A stretch of 64,000 nucleotides of DNA from JBDXHU01 sp039989475 (lineage in GTDB: Bacteria > Pseudomonadota > Gammaproteobacteria > Pseudomonadales > Halieaceae): the NCBI GenBank assembly GCA_039989475.1, contig JBDXHU010000009.1:434001-498000 (forward strand). Direction: 5' to 3'. Below, one piece after another: positions 52,630 to 61,965 of the stretch. Position 1 is the first letter of the stretch, and every line of letters begins with the position of its first letter. The notes beneath the pieces are model-generated. The model worked only from the letters and a program-made list of their open reading frames with translations. It searched no databases and was not told the DNA's origin. Position numbers and translations under genes: made by a program.

Positions 52630-53454
52630 ATGGGCATCCGAAACTGGGTAGCGGTATGTGGCGCAGCCTCTCTCCTAACAGCTTGTTCTGGAGTGCAGCA
52701 CCGCATGGTAGAGATCGACGAGCAAGCAGAAGCAAATGCTCTAGTGGAAATATCTTCGACGCCTTTGCCGATTAGAAAGAATGTGATCAGCGAATATGAC
52801 GCTGAAAAGTTGCTTCATGACACCTATGCACAACTCGTTCCCGCTGCGAAAGAAGTCTGCACTTTCGTTGAAGAGCAAGATCTCTGCTGGTGGGACGTCA
52901 ACTACAACGATGAACGTACATTTAATGCTTACGCTACAAGTGAGAATACCATCGTCGTCTATCACGACATCATGGCGGTATCAGACACTACAGACGAAGT
53001 AGCGATGGTGCTCGCGCATGAGATGGCACACCACATCGCCGATCACATAAATGAAGCCAAAAATCGGCAAGCATGGGGCGCATTCACTGGCGCTCTTCTG
53101 GTTGCCGCTGCGGTAAATTCCAACGGCAGCTACTACTGTGATTACAATTGTCAGCGCAATCGGCAAGACGCAGTAAATGGCGCCGCACAACTTGGTGCCG
53201 CCGTAGGGCGCATTAGCTTTAGCAAGAAACAGGAGAAGGAAGCAGACATGATAGCTGCTTACATTCTTGCCCGATCCGGTTATGACGTCGCTCAGTCCCG
53301 GAATCTTCTGCTAAAAATGGGTGCCATGTCTACGAAGAAGAAAACGGGATTCTTCGACACTCACCCTGCAGGCCCGGAACGGCTGGCAACATACGACCAG
53401 GTTATTCGGGATTTGCTCATAGATCCCGACAGAATGCCTGACAAAAAGAAGTAA
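52630..53454 (+). CDS. M48-family metalloprotease, lipoprotein
   Basis: 274 residues. Lipobox LLTAC after residue ~18 gives an outer- or inner-membrane lipoprotein. HEMAHHIADH is the zinc HExxH; the third ligand is in KEADMIAAYILA. Two cysteine-rich segments (CDYNCQRN). BepA/YfgC-like quality-control or a related peptidase; no TPR is present. Confidence 0.9.
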   Translation: MGIRNWVAVCGAASLLTACSGVQHRMVEIDEQAEANALVEISSTPLPIRKNVISEYDAEKLLHDTYAQLVPAAKEVCTFVEEQDLCWWDVNYNDERTFNAYATSENTIVVYHDIMAVSDTTDEVAMVLAHEMAHHIADHINEAKNRQAWGAFTGALLVAAAVNSNGSYYCDYNCQRNRQDAVNGAAQLGAAVGRISFSKKQEKEADMIAAYILARSGYDVAQSRNLLLKMGAMSTKKKTGFFDTHPAGPERLATYDQVIRDLLIDPDRMPDKKK

Positions 53455-53565
53455 TCCAGAACCATAATTCTACCGCATGTTGTCCAAACGACTGTCACAA
53501 GTGCTTTAGATATAGTGCCAGAAAATCCAATTGATAAGAGTAGTAACTTACACAGGAGAATAGGT

Positions 53566-54372
53566 GTGAAGAAAGTATATGCGTTAGCAGCTCTCATCTT
53601 ACTGATTAGTGGTTGCAAAGTTTCAGTCCATGTACCAGACGGCGGAAGGGTTGTTGCCACTTCTGGAGCCATGAATTGCACCACAGGCAAGATCTGCGAG
53701 ATGGATATTGCTGACATTCATTTCCATCAGACTTTCAGGGCCGTTCCCAATGAGGGCTGGGAGTTTGCTGGATGGACCGATAGAAGCCTACTCTGTGACA
53801 AGAGCAAGACAGATTGTACGATTTCGACTCGTGGTATGGACTATGACAATCCGGCAGTTCGCAATCTGCTATCAGATCAGAGCCAACGAGTAATTTTGGA
53901 ACCGAGGTTTCGTAAGAAGCCCGCTCAGAAGCCGCAGTACCCCAATGTCGCTGGCCGATATTTCCAAGAAATCGATTCTTTCGGGCTGGATTGCGCGTAT
54001 CCACTGGGATACATACGGGCAGATGCAGACTACAGCTACGTAACTGTCACTCAGAAAGGAAAAGCACTCAAGTTCAAGAGTGAGAGAGCGCCCGATCCAA
54101 ACATAGTCTTCTCCAAGAGCTGGGATGGAAATTTCAGCATAGACCAGACAGGAAAATTCTATAAAAATTTCTCAGAGGCCTATACGGTGAAAACTGTTGA
54201 CGGAAAAATCAAGGTCACCGAGTCATCACAAATCAGTGGACGCTTCTCCAATGGGTACTATCAACTAACCCGCATTACGCAAGCGAACCTCGTTCCCCAA
54301 CGCGGTCCCTACAAAGGCAAGTCAATAAGCTGTAGCACGGCTCCAGTTAGAATCACCGGAGAGCGCATATAG
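53566..54372 (+). CDS. Secreted lipoprotein of unknown function
   Basis: 268 residues from a GTG at 53566 with AGGAG upstream. Lipobox LISGC; after it a domain with KICEMDIADIHFHQTFRAVPNEGWEFAGW, resembling a DUF-type InlB-B-repeat-like fold (FHQTFRAVPNEGWEFAGWT), with six cysteines overall. Function unknown. It lies 111 bp after the M48 gene on the same strand. Confidence 0.72.
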   Translation: MKKVYALAALILLISGCKVSVHVPDGGRVVATSGAMNCTTGKICEMDIADIHFHQTFRAVPNEGWEFAGWTDRSLLCDKSKTDCTISTRGMDYDNPAVRNLLSDQSQRVILEPRFRKKPAQKPQYPNVAGRYFQEIDSFGLDCAYPLGYIRADADYSYVTVTQKGKALKFKSERAPDPNIVFSKSWDGNFSIDQTGKFYKNFSEAYTVKTVDGKIKVTESSQISGRFSNGYYQLTRITQANLVPQRGPYKGKSISCSTAPVRITGERI

Positions 54373-54379
54373 GAATCAT

Positions 54380-54401
54380 GGGGCCAACGGCCCCTTCTAA
54401 T
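54380..54401 (+). terminator. Terminator after lipoprotein gene
   Basis: Six-base stem GGGGCC/GGCCCC with a three-base loop, followed by TTCTAATTT, seven bases after the stop. Confidence 0.65.
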
Positions 54402-54433
54402 TTAGTAAGCTGCCCCCAACCAGCCTTTATCCG

Positions 54434-54625
54434 TCACTGCTTCAGAAATCTCCGGGTAGCAGCGCTTAGTCTGAGGAGAACCTGCGGGAATCCCGCCACA
54501 ACCAACACCACGAAGGTAAACAGGAAAGACGCCAGGAAAGAACCGCCACCGGTAAGCGTCGCTATCGCTTCAATTCCCACGTCAGTGACCCGGCACTTGC
54601 TCCAAACGAGGTTCAATAGACCCAT
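54434..54625 (-). CDS. Possible small membrane protein
   Basis: 63 residues with one long hydrophobic segment (LASFLFTFVVLVVAGFPQVLL). No RBS and no known family. It fills a gap between two plus-strand genes, so it may be spurious. Confidence 0.25.
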   Translation of the reverse strand: MGLLNLVWSKCRVTDVGIEAIATLTGGGSFLASFLFTFVVLVVAGFPQVLLRLSAATRRFLKQ

Positions 54626-54695
54626 CAAGAAATAGTGGACTACACTTGTGGTCGTGACAGCTCAACTCAGCTGTGAAACCTATAGGGAAGGATTC

Positions 54696-56141
54696 ATGCA
54701 GGTTCTGAAGCAATTGGCTATATCGATTGCCGCCATTGTGGCCCTCCACGGTTCAGCGGTGTATGCCGATACAGATGAAGACCGCATCAAGCGCCTGGAG
54801 ACCATTGTCGAGAAGCAGCAACAGCTGATCGAAGCACTGGATGCAGAGCTCAAGCGACTCAAGCAAGCCGTACCTGAGCATGCTGAGTCGGCGGCGCGCA
54901 CGGTAATGGTGGAGGAGCTGGACCGCGTGCAGCAGGCAGTGGCACCGGAGCCGGCACCTGACGCAGATACAGCAACGGGTGCGCTGGATCCCCTTTCTGT
55001 GAATATCTACGGCTTTGCCATGGCCGACGCCATTTATGATTTCAAGCGGGTCGACCCGAACTGGGAGGACACCTTACGCGTAACGACCGTCCCCACTCGC
55101 AGCGGCGCTTTCGGCGAAGACGGTAATTTTGCCTTCGGCGTGCGCCAGTCGCGTATGGGCGTGAGCGGTACCTACGGTGACGACATCAGTTTTATCCTGG
55201 AGGCAGAACTGTTCGGCGTCGGTGGCGATGAGGGCCAGACCACGCCCCGGCTGCGCCAGGCCTGGGCTACCTACAAGAACTTCGGTATGGGCCAGTACTG
55301 GTCCAATTTCATGGATATCGACATCTTCCCCAATACCATCGATTACTGGGGCCCCACCGGCATGGTGTTCTACCGCAACCAGCAGGCTCGCTATACCTTC
55401 CCGCTGGGTGATGACGAATTTTCCATTGCCATCGAGGACCCGGATACGGCGCTGACGGTGGGCAAATTCAGGGACACAGACCTGTGTGACCTGCCCGATG
55501 CGCCACCGGATTGCGAATCGTCGGAGTCGATAGCGGGCGACGTGTTCCAGGCTCACAATGATGTGCCCGACCTCAGTGTGCGCTACCGCAATAACGGCGA
55601 TTTCGGTCACTTCCAGGTTGCGGGCATGTTCCGCAAGCTGGGCTATGAACGCCTCGACACGGGCCAGAAAGATGACGAATTCGGCTGGGGCGTCAACACC
55701 AGTGCGGGCCTGCGTTTCTTCAACAACGACATGCTGAAGCTACAGGTAGTTTACGGTGAAGGCATAGGCAACTACATGAACGACGGTGGTGTCGACATCG
55801 CTCCCGACTCTGATGATCTGCTGCAGGCGCAGGCGGAAGCGGTTGAGCTGATCGGCATCAGCGCCTATTACGATCACTACTGGAACAATGAATGGTCGAC
55901 CTCCATCGGTTGGTCCATGATTGACCTGGAGAGCAATGAAGGCCGCGATAACATTGAGTTCGAGACCGGCCAGATCGCACAGATCAACCTGTTGCACTAC
56001 CCTGTAGACAACGTGCTGCTGGGCACTGAGTTCATCTGGGGCCAGCGCGAGGATGTGAGCGGCAATACCGGTTCTGACTATCGAATTCAGTTCTCACTCA
56101 AGGTGAATTTTGATTCCGGCGACCTGATGCGCTTCAAGTGA
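54696..56141 (+). CDS. DcaP-like trimeric outer-membrane channel
   Basis: 481 residues. The ATG at 54696 follows AGGGAAGG. Signal ends GSAVYA; an N-terminal coiled coil (RIKRLETIVEKQQQLIEALDAELKRLK) as in DcaP; then a barrel with NIYGFAMADAIYDFKRV..., closing with FSLKVNFDSGDLMRF. DcaP-family proteins take up negatively charged solutes or dicarboxylates. Substrate here is unknown. Confidence 0.85.
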   Translation: MQVLKQLAISIAAIVALHGSAVYADTDEDRIKRLETIVEKQQQLIEALDAELKRLKQAVPEHAESAARTVMVEELDRVQQAVAPEPAPDADTATGALDPLSVNIYGFAMADAIYDFKRVDPNWEDTLRVTTVPTRSGAFGEDGNFAFGVRQSRMGVSGTYGDDISFILEAELFGVGGDEGQTTPRLRQAWATYKNFGMGQYWSNFMDIDIFPNTIDYWGPTGMVFYRNQQARYTFPLGDDEFSIAIEDPDTALTVGKFRDTDLCDLPDAPPDCESSESIAGDVFQAHNDVPDLSVRYRNNGDFGHFQVAGMFRKLGYERLDTGQKDDEFGWGVNTSAGLRFFNNDMLKLQVVYGEGIGNYMNDGGVDIAPDSDDLLQAQAEAVELIGISAYYDHYWNNEWSTSIGWSMIDLESNEGRDNIEFETGQIAQINLLHYPVDNVLLGTEFIWGQREDVSGNTGSDYRIQFSLKVNFDSGDLMRFK

Positions 56142-56172
56142 GTCATATCCAAATTTTGAAAATAGAGGAGTA

Positions 56173-56634
56173 ATGCCAATTCGGCGGTCAGGGTATTTAG
56201 TCATGCGAGTCTCACCACGCGCGATCATTAGCGCAATCAGCTTGATTCTTTTATGCGCCAGCCCTTTCGCATTCAGCGAGATATATACCTGGGTTGATGA
56301 GAATGGGAAGAAGCACTTTGGCGATGAAATCCCGGAAAAGTACAAGAGCCAGGGCTCGGAGTACAAGATTTCTGAGACCAACACGGCACCCGCTGTCGTT
56401 ACCAAAAAGAAGAAAAATCCTGGCTCATTGAAGCCCGTGGATTTGCGGCCACAGTCGGCGCAGAAGCCTGACGAGAGCTACCTGCCCAAGCCGAAGGAGA
56501 AAACCTGCGCCGAGTTGAAGCAGGAGTATCTCACCAACAAACACTGCTTCGCGGCCTGTAGATCTGCCAATGGTGGCAACCTGAGTAGCGGAGGCTGTCC
56601 AGGTTGCACCAATATGAAAAAGCCCAAGTGCTAG
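56173..56634 (+). CDS. DUF4124-like secreted protein with C-terminal Cys motif
   Basis: 153 residues or 142 from the ATG at 56206. GAGGAG lies 2 bases before the first ATG and CAGGG 9 before the second. Signal peptide then EIYTWVDENGKKHFGD, a clear DUF4124 motif; a Lys-rich middle; and C-terminal C-F-A-A-C-R ... G-G-C-P-G-C-x-x-M-x-x-P-x-C. The last motif matches the protein at 14062-14403. The function is unknown, but DUF4124 proteins are often envelope-associated. Confidence 0.8.
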   Translation: MPIRRSGYLVMRVSPRAIISAISLILLCASPFAFSEIYTWVDENGKKHFGDEIPEKYKSQGSEYKISETNTAPAVVTKKKKNPGSLKPVDLRPQSAQKPDESYLPKPKEKTCAELKQEYLTNKHCFAACRSANGGNLSSGGCPGCTNMKKPKC

Positions 56635-56683
56635 GCCCGGAGGGTTTTCGGGCTTCCTATCTTTGCCCCGGGAGGTGCTAGTC

Positions 56684-56932
56684 ATGCTGGAACTTCGACC
56701 AAACTGTGAACGCTGTGACAAGGATCTACCGCCTGAATCTACCGAGGCATTGATCTGCACCTTCGAGTGCACCTTCTGCAGGTCCTGCGCTGAATCAGTA
56801 TTCAAGGGCAAGTGCCCCAATTGCGGTGGCAACCTGGTCAGTCGCCCGATTCGGCCGCAAGAGCTGCTTGAAAAATATCCCGCCTCCAACACGCGCGTGC
56901 TTGCTGACAAAGGACAAAGCGATGACGGATGA
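56684..56932 (+). CDS. DUF1272-family zinc-ribbon protein
   Basis: 82 residues. Start at 56684 with GGGAGGT 7 bases upstream. MLELRPNCERCDKDLPPES ... CTFECTFCRSCAE ... CPNCGGNLVSRPIRP is the DUF1272 pattern with four CxxC-type pairs. Its stop overlaps the methyltransferase start, so they are coupled. Confidence 0.88.
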   Translation: MLELRPNCERCDKDLPPESTEALICTFECTFCRSCAESVFKGKCPNCGGNLVSRPIRPQELLEKYPASNTRVLADKGQSDDG

Positions 56933-57722
56933 CGCGGCAAAATTTGTTGGGTCGATTCCCGAACACTACGATAGATACCTGGGGCCGAGAATCTTCGCCG
57001 ATTTTGCCCAGGACCTCGCCGCGCGATTGTCGCAGCAGGACCCCAAATCCGTGCTTGAGCTGGCCGCCGGTACCGGCATCGTTTCTCGCGCAATCCGGGA
57101 CGCTCTCCCTGGGAACTGTGAGCTTGTAGCCACAGACCTTAATGAGCCGATGCTGGAAGCCGCCCGCGAGAAATTTCAGGACGCAGAGCCCATACAATTC
57201 CGACAGGCAGACGCCATGGCTCTGCCCTTCAGCGACGAGTCATTCGACGCGCTTGCCTGTCAATTTGGCGTCATGTTTTTCCCGGACAAGCTCGAATCCT
57301 ATGTAGAGGCACACAGAGTACTCAAACCCGGGGGGCGATATATTTTCAGTGTGTGGGATTCCTGGACCTACAATCCCTTTGCGCAACTGGCGCATGAGGC
57401 TGTTGCGGATTTTTTCCCCGCTAATCCGCCGGGGTTCTACAAGGTGCCATTCGGCTATAGAGACACAGACACTATAAGCGCCTCCTTACTGGAGGCTGGT
57501 TTTGCCAAAGCGTCTCACGACGTGGTGTCCATTGACTCAGCAATCCCCTCCTCCAGCGACTTTGCCACGGGGCTGGTCTTCGGTAATCCGCTGTTCGATG
57601 AGATTATCGCCCGCAATGGCAATCCGGATGAGATTCGCCTGGCGGTTAGCGCCGCCATAGAAGCAGGTCTTGGCGACAAGATGCCCCTGCAGGCTATTGT
57701 GATAACGGCTGAGAAAGGCTGA
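56922..57722 (+). CDS. Class I SAM-dependent methyltransferase
   Basis: 266 residues. Motif I VLELAAGTGIVSR, motif II in VATDLNEPMLEAA, motif III LKPGGRYIFSVWD. Substrate unknown; resembles small-molecule methyltransferases of the UbiE/ArsM-like type. The start at 56922 follows AAAGGA and overlaps the DUF1272 stop. Confidence 0.9.
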   Translation: MTDDAAKFVGSIPEHYDRYLGPRIFADFAQDLAARLSQQDPKSVLELAAGTGIVSRAIRDALPGNCELVATDLNEPMLEAAREKFQDAEPIQFRQADAMALPFSDESFDALACQFGVMFFPDKLESYVEAHRVLKPGGRYIFSVWDSWTYNPFAQLAHEAVADFFPANPPGFYKVPFGYRDTDTISASLLEAGFAKASHDVVSIDSAIPSSSDFATGLVFGNPLFDEIIARNGNPDEIRLAVSAAIEAGLGDKMPLQAIVITAEKG

Positions 57723-57863
57723 CGCTTTCTGTCCAGGGGATCGGTGATTAGCCATTTTTGCCTGATGGTCGAGCAAATGTCGGGTAAATGTCGGGGAGAA
57801 TACGTACCCGACAGCGTTAGAATTGATGAATACTCCTGGTTCACGAGCGTCGAGGCAGCTTAA

Positions 57864-58331
57864 ATGATTCTCAAGCAATTGCGTCTTAGTCGTCACCTCT
57901 CGCAAGAGCAGCTGGCGCAAATGTCTGGCTTAAACGTCAGAACCATACAAAGAATAGAAAGCGGCCATAATGCCAGCCTGGAGTCTCTTAAATGCCTCGC
58001 CTCGGTGCTTGAAGTTGATGTTGCAACTCTGAACCAGGAGAAATTTATGCCAGACAAAAACTCAGACCAGTGGAAAAACCTGCCCCTGTGGCTTAGGTGC
58101 TGGTTCTTCTTTAATTTCCTAAGCCTTCGACCGCGGAGAAACCAGGCCAGGAGAATAGAATTTATCTCTCAGTTAAGCGGTTTCTTATTCTGCGCGCTCG
58201 GCTTTGTCAGCGAGGCAGCGCTGGCGGGTGGCTTACTGATGCTCGCGAATTCATACCTGTTCTACCTGCTGGCCTGGCAGGGTGACAAATATGGTATCTG
58301 GTATGACGGAAGTGAAGTTGGTAGCGCCTGA
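57864..58331 (+). CDS. XRE-type HTH protein with C-terminal two-helix membrane domain
   Basis: 155 residues. An N-terminal XRE HTH (LKQLRLSRHLSQEQLAQMSGLNVRTIQRIESGHNASLES) is followed by a linker and two hydrophobic segments (FLFCALGFVSEAALAGGLLMLA and SYLFYLLAWQ). A membrane-tethered transcription factor is probable. The product resembles XRE + 2TM proteins common in this class. Confidence 0.8.
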   Translation: MILKQLRLSRHLSQEQLAQMSGLNVRTIQRIESGHNASLESLKCLASVLEVDVATLNQEKFMPDKNSDQWKNLPLWLRCWFFFNFLSLRPRRNQARRIEFISQLSGFLFCALGFVSEAALAGGLLMLANSYLFYLLAWQGDKYGIWYDGSEVGSA

Positions 58332-58340
58332 CGGCAAGCC

Positions 58341-59270
58341 TTAGGCCAGAGGCCCGCCCTGCTCAAGCCAGGTCCTGCACTCGGGCGTCAGGGCCTGTTC
58401 ACATGCCGCATCGTACTGCGCCAGCTCATCCTCACTCAGAACATCGCGCCAACGGCCATTGGTGCCCTTGTTGATAAAGGTATCGGCACCACCCTTCCAG
58501 AACTGGCCGCCGCCAGGCGCATACAGGGTGCTATTGGCTTTCATGCCGTCGAAGGAGATAGCCTCAACAATCTGCGGCCAGTGCTCTTCTTTTACGTCAA
58601 TCTCAAGATAGTCCGCCATATCGCCGATTGTGCCGCGAGGGTCAGCCAGCAAGTCGTTGTAATGCACCAGCTTGATATTGGGTAAGTGACGGTAATCCCA
58701 CCAGGATTGCACATTCGACAGGTGCGACCAGTAGGGCCAGCCGCTCTCCTCCCAATCGAACCAGCTCTTGCTAACCCAGGATTTCCAGAACTCGTGAATG
58801 TCCTCCGGTGCCCTGGGGAACTCGTCGCCGACCCGACCCGGCGTCGTATCAAAGGCCATCAGTATTTCGTCGGTCATATTACTGTAGTGATTCCACAGGG
58901 ACATGAAGACATCACGCCCGTCGCGGGTCACATACAGGTACTTCAACTTTTCATTGTAGGCCACGCCATCCAGCGGCAGGTGTGTCTTGATGAAGCGCCG
59001 GTGCTGCTGTTGCTTGAGGCCATTCAAAATCACCTCCAGCGGCACTATGCGCATGTCCAGCCATGGCGACATCACTTCTGGTGGTGCCGGAAAATCTCCG
59101 TCCGGGAACAGCAAGTGTGCCAGTATGGCCTGGGTCCAGGTGGTGCCCGCCTTGTAGGAGGTGGCGATAATAATGTCATCGTCCCTGGGCTCAAAATAAT
59201 CCCAGCGGGTGCTGTCAAAGTGATGGCACTGATAGACACGGCTTCTTTCCGGTAAATTCATGGTAGGCAT
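58341..59270 (-). CDS. Sulfotransferase-domain protein
   Basis: 309 residues. PAPS site SYKAGTTWTQAILAHLL, the 5'-phosphosulfate loop; the RDGRDVFMSLWNHY region corresponds to the 3'-phosphate site; the family HFDS and KxxFTV-like end are also seen (GGADTFINKGTNGRWRDVL). Substrate is unknown; the shape resembles aryl/steroid-type cytosolic sulfotransferases. A hypothetical membrane protein lies 33 bp upstream on the same strand. Confidence 0.9.
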   Translation of the reverse strand: MPTMNLPERSRVYQCHHFDSTRWDYFEPRDDDIIIATSYKAGTTWTQAILAHLLFPDGDFPAPPEVMSPWLDMRIVPLEVILNGLKQQQHRRFIKTHLPLDGVAYNEKLKYLYVTRDGRDVFMSLWNHYSNMTDEILMAFDTTPGRVGDEFPRAPEDIHEFWKSWVSKSWFDWEESGWPYWSHLSNVQSWWDYRHLPNIKLVHYNDLLADPRGTIGDMADYLEIDVKEEHWPQIVEAISFDGMKANSTLYAPGGGQFWKGGADTFINKGTNGRWRDVLSEDELAQYDAACEQALTPECRTWLEQGGPLA

Positions 59271-59303
59271 TCATCCTTGTTTATTGTTATTAGTGGGTCC
59301 AGC

Positions 59304-59945
59304 CTAAAGCTGAAACGCCTCCGCGCCAAAATCAGGACAGGCTTCCACAGTTTGCGGCGATGGATCGCGTGCATCGCTGTCAAACAACCAGCAGTCCTCA
59401 AATATAGAACAATAGCAGTAACTAATGGCACTACCCTGAGCCTGGTTCACATGCCTGAGTGCGATGACCGCAGCGGGGTCTACAACTCTAAAGAGGGTGA
59501 GCTTTTCGCCGGGGCTGAGCACGCGGTTGCGGGCGTAATTCTGCGAAAATGCAATTGGTTCTTCACTATCGGTCACTCGATCAACAGCGGCACGCCAGTC
59601 GGTAACAACTGTATTGTCGATGACGACGCGTAAAGATCGCAGCTTGGCCGGACCAACGCCGGCATTGGTCAGCGAGATAGAAAACTCGCTGCCGGTATCC
59701 GCCAGGGTATCCTCGATCGAGAGCTGCACGTAAGGCCAGACCGCCGCCGCGGTCTGCCGTCGCACCTCTTCAGATTCCGACAGCGCCGCGTAAAGTGCAA
59801 CCACAGCCACGAATATGCCAGCCAGTGACAGCACAGTCTGCCAGACCGAAATCTTGACCAGCGCATGCTCCACCGGAGTCCGGATACCAGTCTGCGAGGA
59901 ATCAAGCGGCTCGCAGCTTTCTTCATGGGGCTCATTTTCATTCAC
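59304..59945 (-). CDS. Single-span protein of unknown function
   Basis: 213 residues: an N-terminal region, one TM helix (SLAGIFVAVVALYAALS), and an extracytoplasmic domain with FSISLTNAGVGPAKLRSLRVVIDN typical of a beta-sandwich-like envelope protein. No family named. It is probably read with the sulfotransferase. Confidence 0.6.
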   Translation of the reverse strand: MNENEPHEESCEPLDSSQTGIRTPVEHALVKISVWQTVLSLAGIFVAVVALYAALSESEEVRRQTAAAVWPYVQLSIEDTLADTGSEFSISLTNAGVGPAKLRSLRVVIDNTVVTDWRAAVDRVTDSEEPIAFSQNYARNRVLSPGEKLTLFRVVDPAAVIALRHVNQAQGSAISYCYCSIFEDCWLFDSDARDPSPQTVEACPDFGAEAFQL

Positions 59946-59972
59946 GGCGCGGCAACCTCAAGGTTTGGTTCT

Positions 59973-60629
59973 CTACAGGACACTGGATCGTTCCGCAGCG
60001 TACAACTCGGGCAGGAAGCCCGCCAGTGTCGTCATCTCTTCGTGACAGTGCACCTCCAGGGCGCGGCCTCCCGTCAGGCTGAGCAGGGATCGTCGCACCC
60101 AGGGCAGGTTGCCCAGCATATTGACCAGGCTGGAGTCATTACGCGAATTGACATAACCCAGCCAGAAGCGGCTGTGTAATTCACAACCCCAGGGTTTGGG
60201 CAGGGCCAGGTGCACCATGCGACCGACATCAACAGGGCGCGTCAGGGAACCGGCGTAGGCACAGATGGCTACCGCATCGGGCTGCTGCGCCAGCTCTTCA
60301 CCGAAGAAGGTCTGCGGCGGCTGGAAGGCAATACGCAGCTTGTTCAACTTGCCGCCGATATATTCATGCACCTGGTGCTTGGCGCCGACGTGTGTACCCA
60401 GTCGCTTGTCCTCCCAGGCCATCCACAGGTGGTCACGTGGGTGCCAGCGCTTATAGTGCTCCGTGGTCTGCAGATAATCGCCGAACCACCATTCCAGCAT
60501 GCGCGGCGTCACTCCGGGCATGCGCGTGAGCACGGCCACGTGCAGGATCCCGTTGGGCAGCCGCTCCACCCCGCTCTGGTAAGGAAGCGTTTCAGGTGAC
60601 AACAGCCGCGGCAGTTCTTCAAATAACAT
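59973..60629 (-). CDS. DAPG hydrolase-like (PhlG fold) protein
   Basis: 218 residues. WWFGDYLQTTEHYKRWHPRDHLWMAWEDK is close to the PhlG/DAPG-hydrolase family, whose zinc ligands include a final H-x3-E, seen here as HCHEE. RBS AGGAAGG precedes the ATG. Substrates other than diacetylphloroglucinol are likely in this organism. Confidence 0.8.
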   Translation of the reverse strand: MLFEELPRLLSPETLPYQSGVERLPNGILHVAVLTRMPGVTPRMLEWWFGDYLQTTEHYKRWHPRDHLWMAWEDKRLGTHVGAKHQVHEYIGGKLNKLRIAFQPPQTFFGEELAQQPDAVAICAYAGSLTRPVDVGRMVHLALPKPWGCELHSRFWLGYVNSRNDSSLVNMLGNLPWVRRSLLSLTGGRALEVHCHEEMTTLAGFLPELYAAERSSVL

Positions 60630-60672
60630 CGCGCCTTCCTATCGAATCAACATCAGGGTGCATGCCCGGCAG

Positions 60673-61224
60673 CTAGCGAGCCCGCGCCCTGGAACCCCAG
60701 ACCAGGGTGTAATGACCGGCGCTGATGAATGCCACCAGTACCATGGCATATTGCGTCGCCAACAACAGCTGCCCGGGAAATAGAGGCTGCACCTGCTGCC
60801 ACAACAGCATCAGGGCAAACAGGATTTGCACAAAGGTGCTGAACTTGCCCCAGCTGCTGGGATCCATTTCATAAGCACCGAAGCGCCAGTGATAAAACAG
60901 GGCGCCGGCGACGATGAACAGATCCCGGCCCAGAACCACCAGCGCCACCCACCAGGGCAGCAAGCCGACCACGGCAAAGCTCAGGTAGGCGCCGCCGAGC
61001 AGGATTTTGTCCGCCAATGGATCGGCGATAGCCCCAAAGCGACTGGTAACGCCCAGGCGTCGCGCCAGCATACCGTCCAGGGCATCACTGATCCCGGCAA
61101 GCAGTGTCAGCCAGAGTACCGGCACATACTGTTGTTCAATAATGAGCCAACAAATTGGCGCCGCCAGCAATATGCGCAGCGAAGTGAATGCATTAGGCAG
61201 GTGTCGCAGTAATTGCTTGCTCAT
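60673..61224 (-). CDS. CDP-alcohol phosphatidyltransferase
   Basis: 183 residues with about five TM helices and the motif DALDGMLARRLGVTSRFGAIADPLADKI = D-x2-DG-x2-AR-x8-G-x3-D-x3-D. PgsA- or Pls-like enzyme of phospholipid synthesis; PgsA is the usual assignment at this size, but other CDP-alcohol partners are possible. Confidence 0.88.
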   Translation of the reverse strand: MSKQLLRHLPNAFTSLRILLAAPICWLIIEQQYVPVLWLTLLAGISDALDGMLARRLGVTSRFGAIADPLADKILLGGAYLSFAVVGLLPWWVALVVLGRDLFIVAGALFYHWRFGAYEMDPSSWGKFSTFVQILFALMLLWQQVQPLFPGQLLLATQYAMVLVAFISAGHYTLVWGSRARAR

Positions 61225-61383
61225 GGCAGTGGCTCCAACTCCAACATGACCGCCAGCGAAGGCGGTGGCGTTTCCCTAAGAATACACTGAAGCCCTTGCT
61301 GTGCTCACCCAATCTCATGTCGGCATGGTGAATCAACAGTAATATCGTATACCATCACGCAAAATTAGTAGCAGGGAAATAGC

Positions 61384-61965
61384 ATGAGCAATTCTTCGGT
61401 CTGCATCTACTGTGGCTCCAGCCCGGGCGATGATCCGGTCTATATGGATTCGGCCCGGCGCATTGGCACACTGATTGCCGAGCAGGGCCACCGCCTGGTC
61501 TATGGTGGCGGTCATGTCGGTTTGATGGGCGCGGCGGCCGACGCGGCCCTGGCCGCAGGTGGCGAAGTGATTGGCGTCATCCCCCAGGACATACTCGACA
61601 AGGAGGTGGGGCACGGTGGCGTCACTGAACTGTTCACGGTTAGCTCCATGCACGAGCGCAAGATGAAAATGGCTTCCCTGTCGGATTGCTTTATCGCGCT
61701 GCCCGGCGGTATCGGCACGCTGGAGGAAATTATCGAGGTGATGACCTGGGGGCAGCTGGGCTTCCACAACAAGGCCTGCGGGGTGCTCAACATAGCCGGC
61801 TTCTTCAATCCGCTGCTGCAACTGCTGGATCACATGGTGGCGCATCGCTTCCTGAAATCCGAGCACCGCGACCAGTTACTGGTAGCCGAAAGCCCGGAAG
61901 CGATCCTGTCGGCCGTACTGGCACACGAGGGCGTAACCACGGACAAGTGGTTGGATCGCGTCTAG
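61384..61965 (+). CDS. LOG-family protein (TIGR00730)
   Basis: 193 residues. CIYCGSSPGDDPVYMDSARRIGTL at the start and the lysine-decarboxylase-like signature PGGIGTLEEIIEVMTW. Such proteins hydrolyse nucleoside 5'-monophosphates to base and ribose phosphate. The RBS AGGG lies 9 bases upstream. It converges with the nitrilase gene, 4-bp overlap. Confidence 0.93.
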   Translation: MSNSSVCIYCGSSPGDDPVYMDSARRIGTLIAEQGHRLVYGGGHVGLMGAAADAALAAGGEVIGVIPQDILDKEVGHGGVTELFTVSSMHERKMKMASLSDCFIALPGGIGTLEEIIEVMTWGQLGFHNKACGVLNIAGFFNPLLQLLDHMVAHRFLKSEHRDQLLVAESPEAILSAVLAHEGVTTDKWLDRV